Below, piece after piece: positions 9,504 to 20,110 of a stretch of DNA of 64,000 bases. The notes under the pieces are model-generated. The model did no database searches. It saw nothing but the letters and a program-made list of their open reading frames with translations, and was not told the DNA's origin. The stretch lies in contig BDGG01000002.1 in NCBI GenBank assembly GCA_001949185.1, positions 7,220,772 through 7,284,771 on the forward strand, in the 5' to 3' direction. This stretch comes from Ramazzottius varieornatus. Taxonomy: Eukaryota > Tardigrada > Eutardigrada > Parachela > Ramazzottiidae. A program made the position numbers and the translations under genes. Positions within the stretch are counted from its first letter, which is position 1, and the number at the start of each line of letters is the position of its first letter.

Positions 9504-11365
9504 ATGGGACCTCATCTCGTTATCGTGCATTCTGGTATGTGCGTTGTAAACCTCATTGTACCGGTACACCGCCCGACGCGCCCGTCTGTACAGTGTACAC
9601 GTACTGTAGATTGCTGCGGGACCTGTTGAGTGTTGACTCTTTAAGCTTGGCGATGTTTTATGTATATTTCTGAGCTTCAGTAGCGACGTGTTTCTGTAGG
9701 TGCTGGCTTTTGTCGAGACGCAGCTGTCCCAGCGATCCGCAGCCTCTGTACCGATATTTGTTCCGAGGTAAGCTAGACTGGATAATGAGGATGACTGCGA
9801 TTTTGTCGGAGCCTCGAGTCTGAGTCATCCGGTCATTCCGGTTTGAAAATCTTTCTCCGACAGACGCTGAAGAAGCTTAGCGATGGAAGCAATGCGATGG
9901 AAGCCGTCTGCATGGCTATAGCCTTATTGGAGGTAATTAGTCGCACTGAGTAGAGTGTAAAGCTGCATAGCATACGTGATCATAGAAGCGGTTGAAAAAC
10001 AGCTAAGCGCTCCGATGATTTCGCTCTGCAGATTGCAGACTGAATTTTGTTTCAGGATAGCCCTTTGACCAACGCAGGAAGAGGATCAAATCTGACTCGG
10101 GAAGGCGAAGTGGAGTGTGATGCTTCGGTTATGGACGGAACCAGTGGTCGTTTCGGAGCTTGTGGAGCTGTTTCCGGTACTTTTGTTCCACTACCTGGTG
10201 CTGCTGATTTGACGTATCGCCGTTAACCGAATCACATTCGCAGGAATAGAACACCCTGTATATCTGGCGAGAGCAGTTTTTGACTACCAGCAAACGCATA
10301 GACAAAATGCGCTGGGTCTTGTTCCGCCGATGTAAGTTAGGTAAGAACTAATTTTTACTATACCCCGTTCGTTAGATGAAGACTTATTCGATCAAACACC
10401 TGCAACCGCATCTGACTGATTCGTAGGTTGCTGGTCGGACAAGGAGCCTGGAAGTTCGCGCTAAAGGAAGGAGTTGACACCGTCCCTCCCGAGTCGCTCA
10501 TCACGCCTGCAAGTCAAAGGCGGTTCGAGAGGATTACAGCGCGGTTCACCGCTCTCGAAGCTTCCTCAGAGGTCGCTGTTCCGTCCAGCGATGCGGACCA
10601 AGCGGTAGATCATAACTTGGAAGATGAGGAGAACGACAGCATGGCTCTGGACACCGTTGGTGCCATTGCTGTTGACACTCTCGGGAACGTGGCTGTTGCC
10701 TCGTCAAGTGGCGGACTGCAGTTCAAACATTCTGGCCGAGTTGGACAGGTTAGTAAAATCTTCGTTACATACCTTCGAAAAGCAGCAACATATGGACTGT
10801 TTTGCGGTACAGGCAGCAATATACGGGGCAGGAATTTGGTCTGAAACAGACGATGGGGATACCTATGCATGCTGCACTTCCGGTACCGGTGAGCAGCTGA
10901 TCGAGACGGACTTGGCTCGTCAACTCTGTAGAAGTCTCATACAGGAGGGGCCATTTGAGATAGCCTCCACAGTCCAGAAGAATTTTCTCCGAGGAGGTAT
11001 AAAAAGTTAGTTGCTACTATGCAGACACTCGTACTGAAAGAGTTCGTTGTCGTTGCAGGTTCAGCCGATGTATCTTCACCCCGCTACATGGGTGCACTCC
11101 TGCTGCAGGTGTCAGATTGGCAGAAGACTGGACGCGCTTTCGTCCAGGTCCTCCACACTACTCCAACATTTTGCTGGGCCTATGCCAGCTCGAAGCAAGA
11201 GAAGACCAAAGTAGGTCTCTTATATCGTTGTAGTGAAATTGTGATTTACGCTTAATGTATGGGTTCTTGTTCTAGTTTGAGAGGAGCGTCCGAAAGATCG
11301 CTGGTTTATCTACTGATAGCGCTAGTAAGAGTGGTGAAGTGATGCTCACTGGCTACTTAATGTAG
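9504..11365 (+). CDS. TASP1: Taspase-1 (threonine aspartase)
   Basis: Nine exons: 9504-9534, 9700-9767, 9864-9932, 10056-10176, 10244-10331, 10427-10748, 10813-10996, 11059-11210 and 11276-11365, giving 374 residues (human about 420). This is an asparaginase-2-fold Ntn hydrolase. Family motifs seen are the N-terminal HSGAGF, the substrate-loop motif [13 protein letters not shown] with [12 protein letters not shown], and [12 protein letters not shown]. In [12 protein letters not shown] the Thr at 10653 (residue 202) is the predicted autocleavage site and nucleophile. The alpha/beta subunit break would fall just before it. [17 protein letters not shown] and SGTGEQL are further conserved blocks. 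In other animals the enzyme cleaves MLL/trithorax and TFIIA after Asp. The first exon is only 31 bp, chosen because it completes the conserved HSGAG in phase. Confidence 0.95.
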
Positions 11366-11468
11366 CTCACCTGATCGACTGAAAGTTTTGTTTACTGTGA
11401 TATGAGTAATTTTTTATCAGGCAACAATATGAAGTTGCTTTGCATGGGGTACGAAAGAAAGCAACCTT

Positions 11469-13817
11469 CTAAACTCGTGTGGCAATAGTTGAGTCGGGTT
11501 CCAGCGCGACCACACTTTTGGCCCGTAATCCTGAATGATGAGGTGGTCGAACTCGAAAGTTGAATTTGACAGTCTGAAGTGGTAGTTGCAGAAAGCCGAT
11601 CATGCCTCCATACGCCAGCTTCTCCACCTCGTCGATGGTGCGCGCCAAAGGCTGGCCCTTGGTTTCCCGCAACAGCCAGGCAGCTAGGGCCGCAATTATG
11701 GCTGCTATCCCCACGAAGATAAATCCGCTGCCTTTGAACGAAGTATTCGCAGCCTTGGAGAAACAGGTACGGTGTTTGGAAGTCGGGGTTGATCTGAACA
11801 GGGTGTATTAGGGTCGAACTTACCATTAACGGCAGCAACGGGGCGATCATGCTGCCAATGCGTAGGTTGGTGCAGCAGAGGCTGAATGCGTTGTTACGAA
11901 TGACTGTAGGGAACAGTTCGGTTGTGTAGACGAAGATGACGCAGCAGGTCCCCACGAATGCCAGTCTGCTGAGGAAGGCAACGATGTTTTGTGCAATGAC
12001 TTCCGCGTGACTTGAACCGGGAATCACGCCAGCAATAACGGCGAAGATCCCACCCGTGAGAAAGTACGTTGCCAGAGGCAAACGGTTGCCCAGCCTGTAA
12101 AAGAATTTCAGGTGATACAATTAGAGAAGATGATGATGGAGTATGTAGGAACTGTCGTGCCTGGAAGCGACGGTGGCAGCAAGGGCAATCGGGATCAGTT
12201 CCAAAAGACCGTTGATGGCCAGGTTGAGGTAGACGTCTGTGGCGATCTCGCTGCTCAGGTACGATACACCAAGGTACCCGAAATAGCAGGCAAACCTACG
12301 AGTCGGAAGGGGTGCAATTCGAGCCCAAAGATGGCTGGTAAACGATTATGAATGCTTTTTACCAGCAAGTGAGGCAGAGAAGAGTGGTCTTTCGGACATT
12401 GGGGCTTCGAAAACCTACGGAGAAATCCCTTGCAGATTTTCGAAGAGGAACTTTACCAGTTTTCCTTCCTGATTTCGGACACTGGAAGAAGCATGTACTC
12501 ACAGTCAGCGAATGTGTACATTCGCTGATCTTCTTGGCTATGGGCCGAATGCTTCTGGGAGAACGTCCTGATTTGTGACAAGGTTTCGGCCGGTAAGGAG
12601 ATGCCGTTGAATCTAGCGACAAATTGACAGGTGCTGATGACCTCGTCCAAGCGGTGCTTCAGGCAGAGCCAGGTTAAAGATTCGGGCGCAAACCTGTAAT
12701 GGTGGAGAGTCCATACGGCGTACCATCAAGGACTTTAGGCAGCGTACCAATAAAGAGGAATGGCAACGACGCTCAGAGCGGCAATGAAAGCCTGTATGTG
12801 CGTCCAGTTTTGTACCAAGAACGCGATCAAGGTTATGAGCAGAACGCCCGTAGTATACTGGACCTCTGCGATAGCGCCCCAAGTCCCTCTTCGGCTGGGC
12901 GGTATCCATTCCATCATGAGCACGAAAAACGCACTGTTCATCGCCTGAATGGAAAATGTCGCATCTGACTCGGCACTGAATTAGCGTGTGCAGTGAGGAT
13001 CGTACCTGTCGCGCCACGCCCACCAAAAACCGTAGCAGGACGAATGAAATGTAGTCTCGGGAGAATACCAACGCGGTTTCCAGGACGGCGTATACTCCGT
13101 AGCTGATCAGCAGAGTGGGTCGCCGACCATACTTATCCGCTGCCCACCCAGCCAACGGTGTGGCAACCACTTGTCCTAAACAGAACAAAACAAAGAAACT
13201 GAAATGGTTCGAAAGCTTGGCTTCCAGCGACCCATTTACCGAGGAAGTAGAGAACCGAGGCGAGACTGACCAGTGAACTCCTGTCGCATATGAGATCCAT
13301 CTATCATACACGGGAAGTGCAAAACCGTTCACAAACCACTCGAGATGATGCAGTGCAGAGAATGCATCCCGTTCCGGTGGTCACGTGCTCTTCTTATTAC
13401 ACGGGTCAATAGTGACCTGATGTGACATGACTACCGGAAGGGATGCCTTCTCTGTACTGTAAATCTGGCGGCGTTTCTTACGTCACCAATGATGGACCAC
13501 TGCCGACCCGGATATGAGTATTCGAAACCATGTGGACAGTGACAAGCAGGGTCGGAGGAATTGACCACTGCACTTGAGACATTTCCCGCCGTTGTATTCC
13601 GCCTAACAACTTCCAGAAGACTTTCCAACGGGTCACCGTGACACCGAACTGATGTAGGAGGAAGTCCGTAGAAGATGACCACAAAATCATTGACAGCCAG
13701 CGGAATGTACGTGAAGGATATCACTATGAACTGGATAATCTGGAATCGTCCAGGATCGCCCAGGAGCTGCAGAATCTCATCTAGCTGCTTGAACTCTACC
13801 GGCTGCTCGACGGTCAT
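11469..13817 (-). CDS. SLC22-type organic ion transporter (MFS)
   Basis: Nine exons: 13482-13817, 13240-13300, 13006-13175, 12748-12944, 12503-12693, 12363-12414, 12161-12295, 11824-12094 and 11469-11753, giving 565 residues. It is a 12-helix major facilitator. A large extracellular loop between TM1 and TM2 has N-glycosylation sites and four Cys. The loop leads into DLICDRSSLVSLASVLYFLG and the MFS signature GWAADKYGRRP. After TM6 comes WFAPESLTWLCLKHR, and the sugar-transporter-like LLRETKGQPL is near the end. This layout is typical of SLC22 (OCT/OAT/carnitine transporters); the substrate cannot be read from sequence. The 12161/12094 junction requires a GC...AG intron (CAG|GCACGA). It is convergent with taspase-1, 104 bp away. 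Confidence 0.9.
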
Positions 13818-14013
13818 TTTCGACTTTACTCACCGACAAAGATACGCACTCTTACTTAACGTGACCAAGAACTAGAGTATATTCGAAGTTTCTGTTGGCA
13901 TTTTACCAATCAACCTTCCTCTCCCTCGAAGCGTACTTCGGTGAGCAACAACGCCGCAGTGTGGTCGACGATAAAGTGATGCGAATTCGAGTGTTAACTC
14001 AGTCCCATATTGC

Positions 14014-14042
14014 CACTGACGGGTGATTGACACCCGTCAGTG
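14014..14042. repeat. Perfect 12-bp stem palindrome
   Basis: CACTGACGGGTG, loop attga, CACCCGTCAGTG. It lies in the short gap between the SLC22-type gene start and the rolling-stone-like gene end. It could be a regulatory palindrome of the SLC22 promoter or an element remnant. Confidence 0.8.
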
Positions 14043-14090
14043 ATCGAAAAAATTAATGCCTTGTGGCCTCCTCAACTTGAACAGAACGTA

Positions 14091-15400
14091 TTAAAAACTG
14101 TTCAGTGACTTGAATGATGACTGAACCGGCTTATCCGCGAACAAAGATTTCGGCCAGCCTGAACCGTAACGTTTCCGCCATATTCTCAGTCTCAGTCTGT
14201 ACAGACCATATATTCCCAGTTGCATTAGAGGTAGTACCAAGACAGCAACCAGAATGAGAACCAAAGACGTGGTAATGGGCGTATCTGCGAACAAAAACAC
14301 ACCGTGGTTATTCACCGCAAAATGCAAACATTTCTCAGTTTGGGAGCTCGGCCAACAAACTCCGCCAGATCGCTTCTCCAAGTGGCGCACGTCTTTGGGG
14401 CAACTAGATAGAAGCATGCGCCACTTGGGAAATCGATCTCGTCGAGTTTGTCTGTTGAGCTCTCATTTGCCTCCTTTTACTTTCGTAGTTGAGGAACCCG
14501 TATATGGGAAAAGGCCCTCGCTCCGTTTGCCAGAATATGACCGAAGCGGTGATGTAGGCTCCTCCAACGAAGTACGTCATGTAAATGTGCGCCAAATGCA
14601 CGGGAATGGCCACCACGAAGAGGTCTATTATCGTCACGATGCCGTTGAGCAGGTGAGCATGGTAGCTCACCACGTTCAGGAGGTTCTCAACGTTGTCGTC
14701 GAAAGGCACAATCAGTGTCCAAAAACCCACGCAGACTAAAGGGTTCAAGCCGACTTGGAGGTTGAAGAATATCCAGTGAATTTTCAGTGAAAGAGGAAGT
14801 CCCTTGCCGGGCTGCGCTGGAGAAATCTGATCGGTATAGTTTGCGGTTGGTGCTTTCTTTCCTTGAAAGAAAAATAAATAAAATTCAGAGCTTGATTTGT
14901 CCGGAATGACTGGTCGAACACTCACTTTCTGCAAGGTAATAGTAGGTTACGCTGAAGGCAGAGTAGATCAAGTACAAATTGAACAGGGCGAATGTCCAGT
15001 TGGTGAGGAACACGAGCCACCACCACGTCGGTACGTACTCTGATATCGGGAAGGTATCGTTGCGGGTCGTCGTAGATACTGGTGTTGTGGTGGGATGGTT
15101 AGGTTGTTCCAAGTCATCAATATCTTCGCCGGCACCCGGAATGATTCCGCCTCCCTCTACTATGCTGATCACGAACCAGACAAAAAAGTAAGCAGCAAGC
15201 ACCACCCGGTAAGCCGGATATTTCCATCCGGAAAATTCAGGCCACTAAAAAGATACACAGGATTCAGCCCAGAATGGTATAAACCGGCAGCTGCATCTCG
15301 ATCCAACCTGACTTTCGGTAAACTTCTCCCGATCACCGTGGTGAAGTCCATGTTTCTTCCATGCAAACTCTTCTTGCACGAACACCACCAGCGACCTCAT
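14091..15400 (-). CDS. Rolling-stone-like multi-pass membrane protein
   Basis: Four exons: 15308-15400, 14926-15244, 14481-14861 and 14091-14284, giving 328 residues. After a short cytoplasmic N-terminus (FTESQWPEFSGWKYPAYR) come hydrophobic helices including VVLAAYFFVWFVISIVEGGG. The pattern LTNWTFALFNLYLIYSAFS, KIHWIFFNLQV and AHLLNGIVTIIDLFVVAIPV matches the rolling stone/FAR-17a family. In Drosophila the founding member is needed for myoblast fusion; the biochemical activity of the family is poorly known. The last exon adds one more helix and a basic tail. Intron 3 (14285-14480) is largely a GTGGCGCAC foldback element. Confidence 0.85.
14345..14466. repeat. Foldback element, GTGGCGCAC family (rolling-stone-like intron 3)
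   Basis: One of the best-preserved copies. The left arm starts gagctcggccaacaaactc and runs to ccaagtggcgcacg. The right arm runs catgcgccacttggg to gtttgtctgttgagctc. Arms are about 48 bp and roughly 80% complementary by eye, with a loop near 20 bp. Confidence 0.85.
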
Positions 15401-16798
15401 TTTGCTGTAAGGTGTGCGCTCCGCCTCCTTCTCTCAGTACAGCAAGGACCCCACTGGAATATCGAAGAAGTCAGAAGTACTTGAAAAACGCATTAAGCGA
15501 AAAAAAGGCTTAAGCTTTACCGAAGTAATCGGACGCACTCACGACTACAGTAGAAATGCAAACGAGCTCGTGGACCTTGACCACACATATGGAATCTTCG
15601 CTTCAAAGTATTCTTCCTCTGAGTGGAACCGATAAGATAGGTCTTTGTGACACTATGTGGATTTATTGTCAGCAATTGGGCTTGTCTAAGATAAATCCCA
15701 GTCGTTTCGTTGTCACATAGAGTTCCGCTGTTTAGTTTCGAACTCGAAACAGCCTTATAACCTTCACAGCTGAGAAACTTGGATCATACTGCACCGATCG
15801 AAACACGGATCGAACAAGCTCTCTGTTTCTCATTCCCAGAAAAAAAAGTTTTGTCTGTGGCACCTGTTAACAGGCTCCGTACGATAGTACAGTCCGATTC
15901 AGCCAAGTTGACCCCATGACCGTATTCTTTCCTTGGAAAATTTTCGGTTTCTTTGATTCAGCTGGTTTGTTCTTCCAACAAGTTTGGCAAATTATTGCTT
16001 ATGTTTCAAAAAGGTGTCAACGCGAACCTTCTTGTCGATGAAGAAGCGTACAGTTTTTGTCAACGATAGACCCATCGTTTTAGTATCTGATCCCTTAGCG
16101 TTGAGCAATTCTAATGCCTCAGGATTGCGGAGGACTTTGTCAAGGGAAGGGGCAAAAACGCATAAAAACCGTCGTCGCGCTGTGCGGTGATCAAAATTTG
16201 AAATAGACCCTATTTTTAGTTCACCAATTTTCGAGCAACGCTCGCAGGAAACCGATGGTGTAAAAACTTGGTTATTTTTCGACATCAAGATCACTTGATA
16301 AAACATGTTTTGTCTTGAGAAAACGTCGCCCGAAGAGTCTTCGCAGAAGTATTCAGGCGAGTGCAACTTTCTCGATGACACGTCCCTATCACGATTTTTC
16401 AGAGCTCTGATAGATATAGGATTAGACAGATCAATGTTTTATCAATATTTTCCTGTCATGACCCTGTCATTCATATGAATTGTGGAGGAGAAATTTTCAA
16501 TCAATTTTCGCTACAGGGAAGCCGGGCGCACATTTAGGGTCCGACCACCTTTTCAGCCTGCCAAGGCTTCGTTCTGGCCCAAGCTAAAATTTCAAAAGCG
16601 CTATCTAGGATTGAAAATGGGCTTGTTCGGTTCCAAATAGAATGTAGTATCGTTTAAAAACAGTTTTGACCTTGTCTGTGATGTTTCGAGTAGTAAGAAC
16701 TGTTCTACAAAACAGGGTCAACTTGGCTGAATCAGACTGTACGAGTACAGCCTCAAAAGCATATTGAAAGCGAACATACCATAAGAAAAAGGTAGAGC
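15401..16798. other. Intergenic region with transposon remnant
   Basis: This lies between the rolling-stone-like gene and ATPAF2. Most of it is the 850-bp element at 15890-16739; the remainder shows no coding signal to me. Confidence 0.5.
15890..16739. mobile_element. TA-flanked 850-bp DNA transposon (non-autonomous or decayed)
   Basis: Inverted ends CAGTCCGATTCAGCCAAGTT (15890) and the complement of CAGTCTGATTCAGCCAAGTT (ending 16739), about 28-bp TIRs with few mismatches. Each end is flanked by TA. CAGT-type ends with a TA duplication suit the Tc1/mariner/pogo group. A 129-codon minus-strand ORF (15992-16381) inside it has no recognised domain. Confidence 0.8.
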
Positions 16799-17969
16799 TC
16801 ATTGAACCGAAGTGGACTTGACCGATTGTTCCTTGTTTGTGTCCGACGGGAGTTTCTGGCTAACGACACGAACCTCCTGGTTGAACTGCACGAACATCAG
16901 GGCAGCCGCTACGGCAGCTTGGATATGCGTCACCTCCACGTCGTGAGACCATTCCACTCTACCCCAATGACCAATCTAGCAACGGAAAAAGAACTCCGTT
17001 GGTAGAAAAAGAGAATGCCGTTCTCGCGCAAGTTTACCGAATGACTATACCTGATATTCTTCTTCCAGCCGTGACAAAGCGACTGCCGTTTCCACTGAGA
17101 TGTGTCGCTCGACCAAGGCCAAAGCCAAAATGACCGACTTCAAAGCTTCCGAAATTTCTTGGAACCCTGTACGAAAGACTGACGAATGTTGGTAAAGTTT
17201 CGGTATTTCGATTACTTGCGCAGTGACGTCAGAAAATCACTCAAAATTACCAGCAGAAACGGACCTGCGATGGCGTCATGCGTCAATTCAACTGGGGCTT
17301 ACCTACTAACGACCACGCATCAAAACTCCGCAGGAGTTTCCTTAGTTTCTCTTTGGTACCGTCAGGTATTTCAGGACCAATAACGCTTGTCGACGAGCCG
17401 AATGCAACGTCAAATCGTTTTTCCACCCACTTCATGACAGGATCCCACGCTTTCTGCTGCAGTTCAGCGAGAACAGGAGGCTCTTCAGCCCGGAAACAGA
17501 TGGTGTCCGTATCGAGGAAAGGCAGGGTTTGTTCGATCCTTTCTTCGGCCGTCTCATTCAGCGGATTGTCGATAGCCTTGTTGCACAGTCTGCTCATATA
17601 CATCGATGATGTGCGGATGATATCCTTCTGTGCTTCCCATTCGGTCGCGACAGATAGCGCAAGTGGTTCATTGGGGAGCTTGACGATGTTACCCATCGGC
17701 GTCCGTAACCGTCTTCTGTCCAGGCTAATCTGAAACGCGCCATCTTCCTGAGAAATATTCACCGTCTTGTAGAATCTCTTTCTCTGCTGCGTGTAGCTTC
17801 TTGTGCAGGTAGTTAAGTGGAGACGCCAGCTTTCAGGGCCGCGTAGCAGCACGACACTCCGCGCACCGGAAGTTGTTCGAAATGGTGTAAAGGCATGCTG
17901 CAACAAGACATCCCGCACTACTCCGAGCTGGGGAGTAACCGCGCAGGCTCCCGATCTAGAACACAACAT
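16799..17969 (-). CDS. ATPAF2: ATP synthase F1 assembly factor 2 (ATP12 family)
   Basis: Three exons: 17303-17969, 17051-17166 and 16799-16975, giving 319 residues. An Arg/Ser/Thr-rich presequence-like N-terminus suggests mitochondrial import. The body shows RKRFYKTVNISQEDGAFQIS, LDRRRLRTPMGN, VATEWEAQKD and KWVEKRFDV. The C-terminal helices follow (GFQEISEALKSVILALALVE, IGHWGRVEWSHDVE). ATP12 is the chaperone that binds the F1 alpha subunit during ATP synthase assembly in the matrix. The gene is divergent from the DCN1-like gene. Its stop codon lies 60 bp from the edge of the 850-bp transposon. Confidence 0.95.
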
Positions 17970-18616
17970 GAATAAGTTACAGGTTCAAGACAAGTCGGAG
18001 AATTTCACAGAAACGAAAGTGATGAGACCAGACCGAGCTGCGAATACAGGGTGGGGCCGAGACCGAAGGGGAAGACTGAAGAAGCAGTATCAAGTATCAA
18101 CAGAAACTTTCCGGACAGGGAAAGATTGCGAAAAGACCGAATGGTCTGAAAGGCGTGTCTGACTTTGTCTGAAGACACCTTGATTGTCTGATCAAGCGGT
18201 ACCCTCTGAACAGGCAGCCGATCAAAACCAGCCTTCAAGGGGAACACCTTATCACCCTTGTATTTCGCAAAGTTGCCTTAAGGAGTTTATCTCAAATCGT
18301 TTTTTGAACGAGAAAGTTAATCATATTCTTGTAACTGATGTTGTTGGTCGTAGACGTAGTTTCCACGTTCTGACGTAAGGAAGGTACGGGAAGTTGGGAA
18401 CTGAGCATCTTCACGGATTTCAACTACTGCTAGGCACGTAGTGCGAGTCTACTTGAAAACAGCCGGAGAAGAACTTCATGCTGGTGGATCCGGTAAGACC
18501 ACAAAGTTTCTTTCGGTTCAGTGAGGGCATGAGGCTATGAGCAGCGTAGGTATCATACTTATGATCCCGTTTCAGGTCGATAAGAGCGAAGCCAAGGAGG
18601 TGAGAGGTGAGCAGGA
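17970..18616. other. Divergent promoter region, ATPAF2 / DCN1-like
   Basis: A 647-bp gap between two divergent housekeeping genes, presumably holding both promoters and 5' UTRs. I see no repeat or conserved coding exon. Donor-like sequences near 18500-18600 could mark a non-coding first exon of the DCN1-like gene. Confidence 0.4.
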
Positions 18617-19865
18617 ATGAGTAAGCTCAACAAGGATCAGAAGAGCAAAGTGCGGCAGTAAGTGAAACTTTGAGGCGCCATATAAGATTCCGTTGGACGC
18701 AGTAATTAACCGGGAATAATTTTCTTTTCTGCAGGTTCATCGATCTGACTGAAACTGGAGAAACTACAGCTATCAACTGCCTTACACAATTCAACTGGCA
18801 CGTAGAACGAGCTGCCGATGCTTACTTCACTAATCCTCGTCGATATGCCGCCACGACAGAAGTAAAGTCATCCGTCGACCGGAAGAAGATCGAGCAGTTG
18901 TTCCAGAAGTATAAAGAAATCGATCGAGAAAGGAACGAAGAAAGAATCTTGGTGAATGGTATGATTCGCCTACTCGAAGATCTCCGTCTTGCGCCCGATA
19001 GTATCCGGGTCCTAATCCTGGCTTGGAAATGTGAGGCCAAGACACAGTGCGAATTTAGGTGAGCCAAACTTTCACTTCCGGTTTGGAAACACGAAGATAT
19101 CACGAGACTTTTCTGGTTGCAGTCGAGATGAGTTTACAAGAGGCCTTCTGGAACTGCAATCTGACTCTCTGGAAAAGCTCGGGAAGGTGCTACAAAGTAC
19201 CGAATCGGAATTGCAGAATGTCCAGAAGTTCCGTGATCTGTACAGCTTCACTTATAACTGTAAGTCCAGCCTAACTTAGCCGCCTAACGGCCTTTCAGCG
19301 CTGAATTATTGCTCATGCAGTTGAGTTCATTCTAATTTCTCCAGACGCTCAGCAGTTTTCCACTCAGAAAAACCTGGACTTCGATGTGGCTGTAGCGTAT
19401 TGGAGGATAATACTCACCGGACGCTTTTCTCTGCTGGAACTATGGCTGGAGTTTCTGAAGGTACGTGCGCCACTTTAACGGATAACAGTAACAGGGATTA
19501 TAGTAGCCTCAAATCAAGTCACTGTGTCCGTATGGAATTCCGGGTTAAGCAAATGATAAGGAGCTTCGCGAACATTATTTGAATGGAACTAACCTAATTC
19601 GTTGGAAGATAATCTCAGAAAAATATAACGCACGTTCAGAGGCCGAAAGGTTTTTGGTTTCTGTCGGCAGGAATTCAACAAGAACCGCTCCATCTCCCGT
19701 GACACCTGGAACCTTGTATTTGACTTTGCGGTGAACATAAACGGTGACCTAAAAAGATTTGACGGGGAGGGTGCGTGGCCCGTTTTGATAGATGAGTTCG
19801 TTGAGTGGGTTCGGCCTCGTGTTCCCAGTCAGGCCGACGACGATGTCATGATTGTCGAAGATTAA
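18617..19865 (+). CDS. DCUN1D1: DCN1-like protein (cullin neddylation co-E3)
   Basis: Five exons: 18617-18657, 18735-19058, 19123-19259, 19345-19460 and 19671-19865, giving 270 residues. The N-terminal UBA-like segment ([36 protein letters not shown]) identifies the DCUN1D1/2 subgroup. It is followed by the PONY/DCUN1 domain with [50 protein letters not shown] and [11 protein letters not shown]. The C-terminal signature is [17 protein letters not shown]. The protein binds cullins and N-acetylated UBC12 and promotes NEDD8 transfer. It is convergent with the GPCR gene, 245 bp away. Confidence 0.95.
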
Positions 19866-20110
19866 ATTTTGCCACAGTCTTCTCCACAACTAGTTTACCC
19901 AGACACCTGTACAGTATCCCTCGATCTTTAATAGAGATGTTCTTTCCGGATTCAGTCTGTTGCTTTTTACCATGAGCCCTAATCTCCTTTGGCCATAATT
20001 TCTGGCGCGAAACTGCGGAAAGGTAGGTTTTAATGTTATGTATACCTAACAAAAATAGTATGGAAAAACAACGGGCGGATTAATTTAGGAAAGTTTGCGT
20101 GAGGGGAAAA

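Noticed and set aside
15992-16381. 129-codon minus-strand ORF
   Set aside because: It lies wholly inside the 850-bp TA-flanked element and shows no transposase or other motif, so it is not called as a gene.
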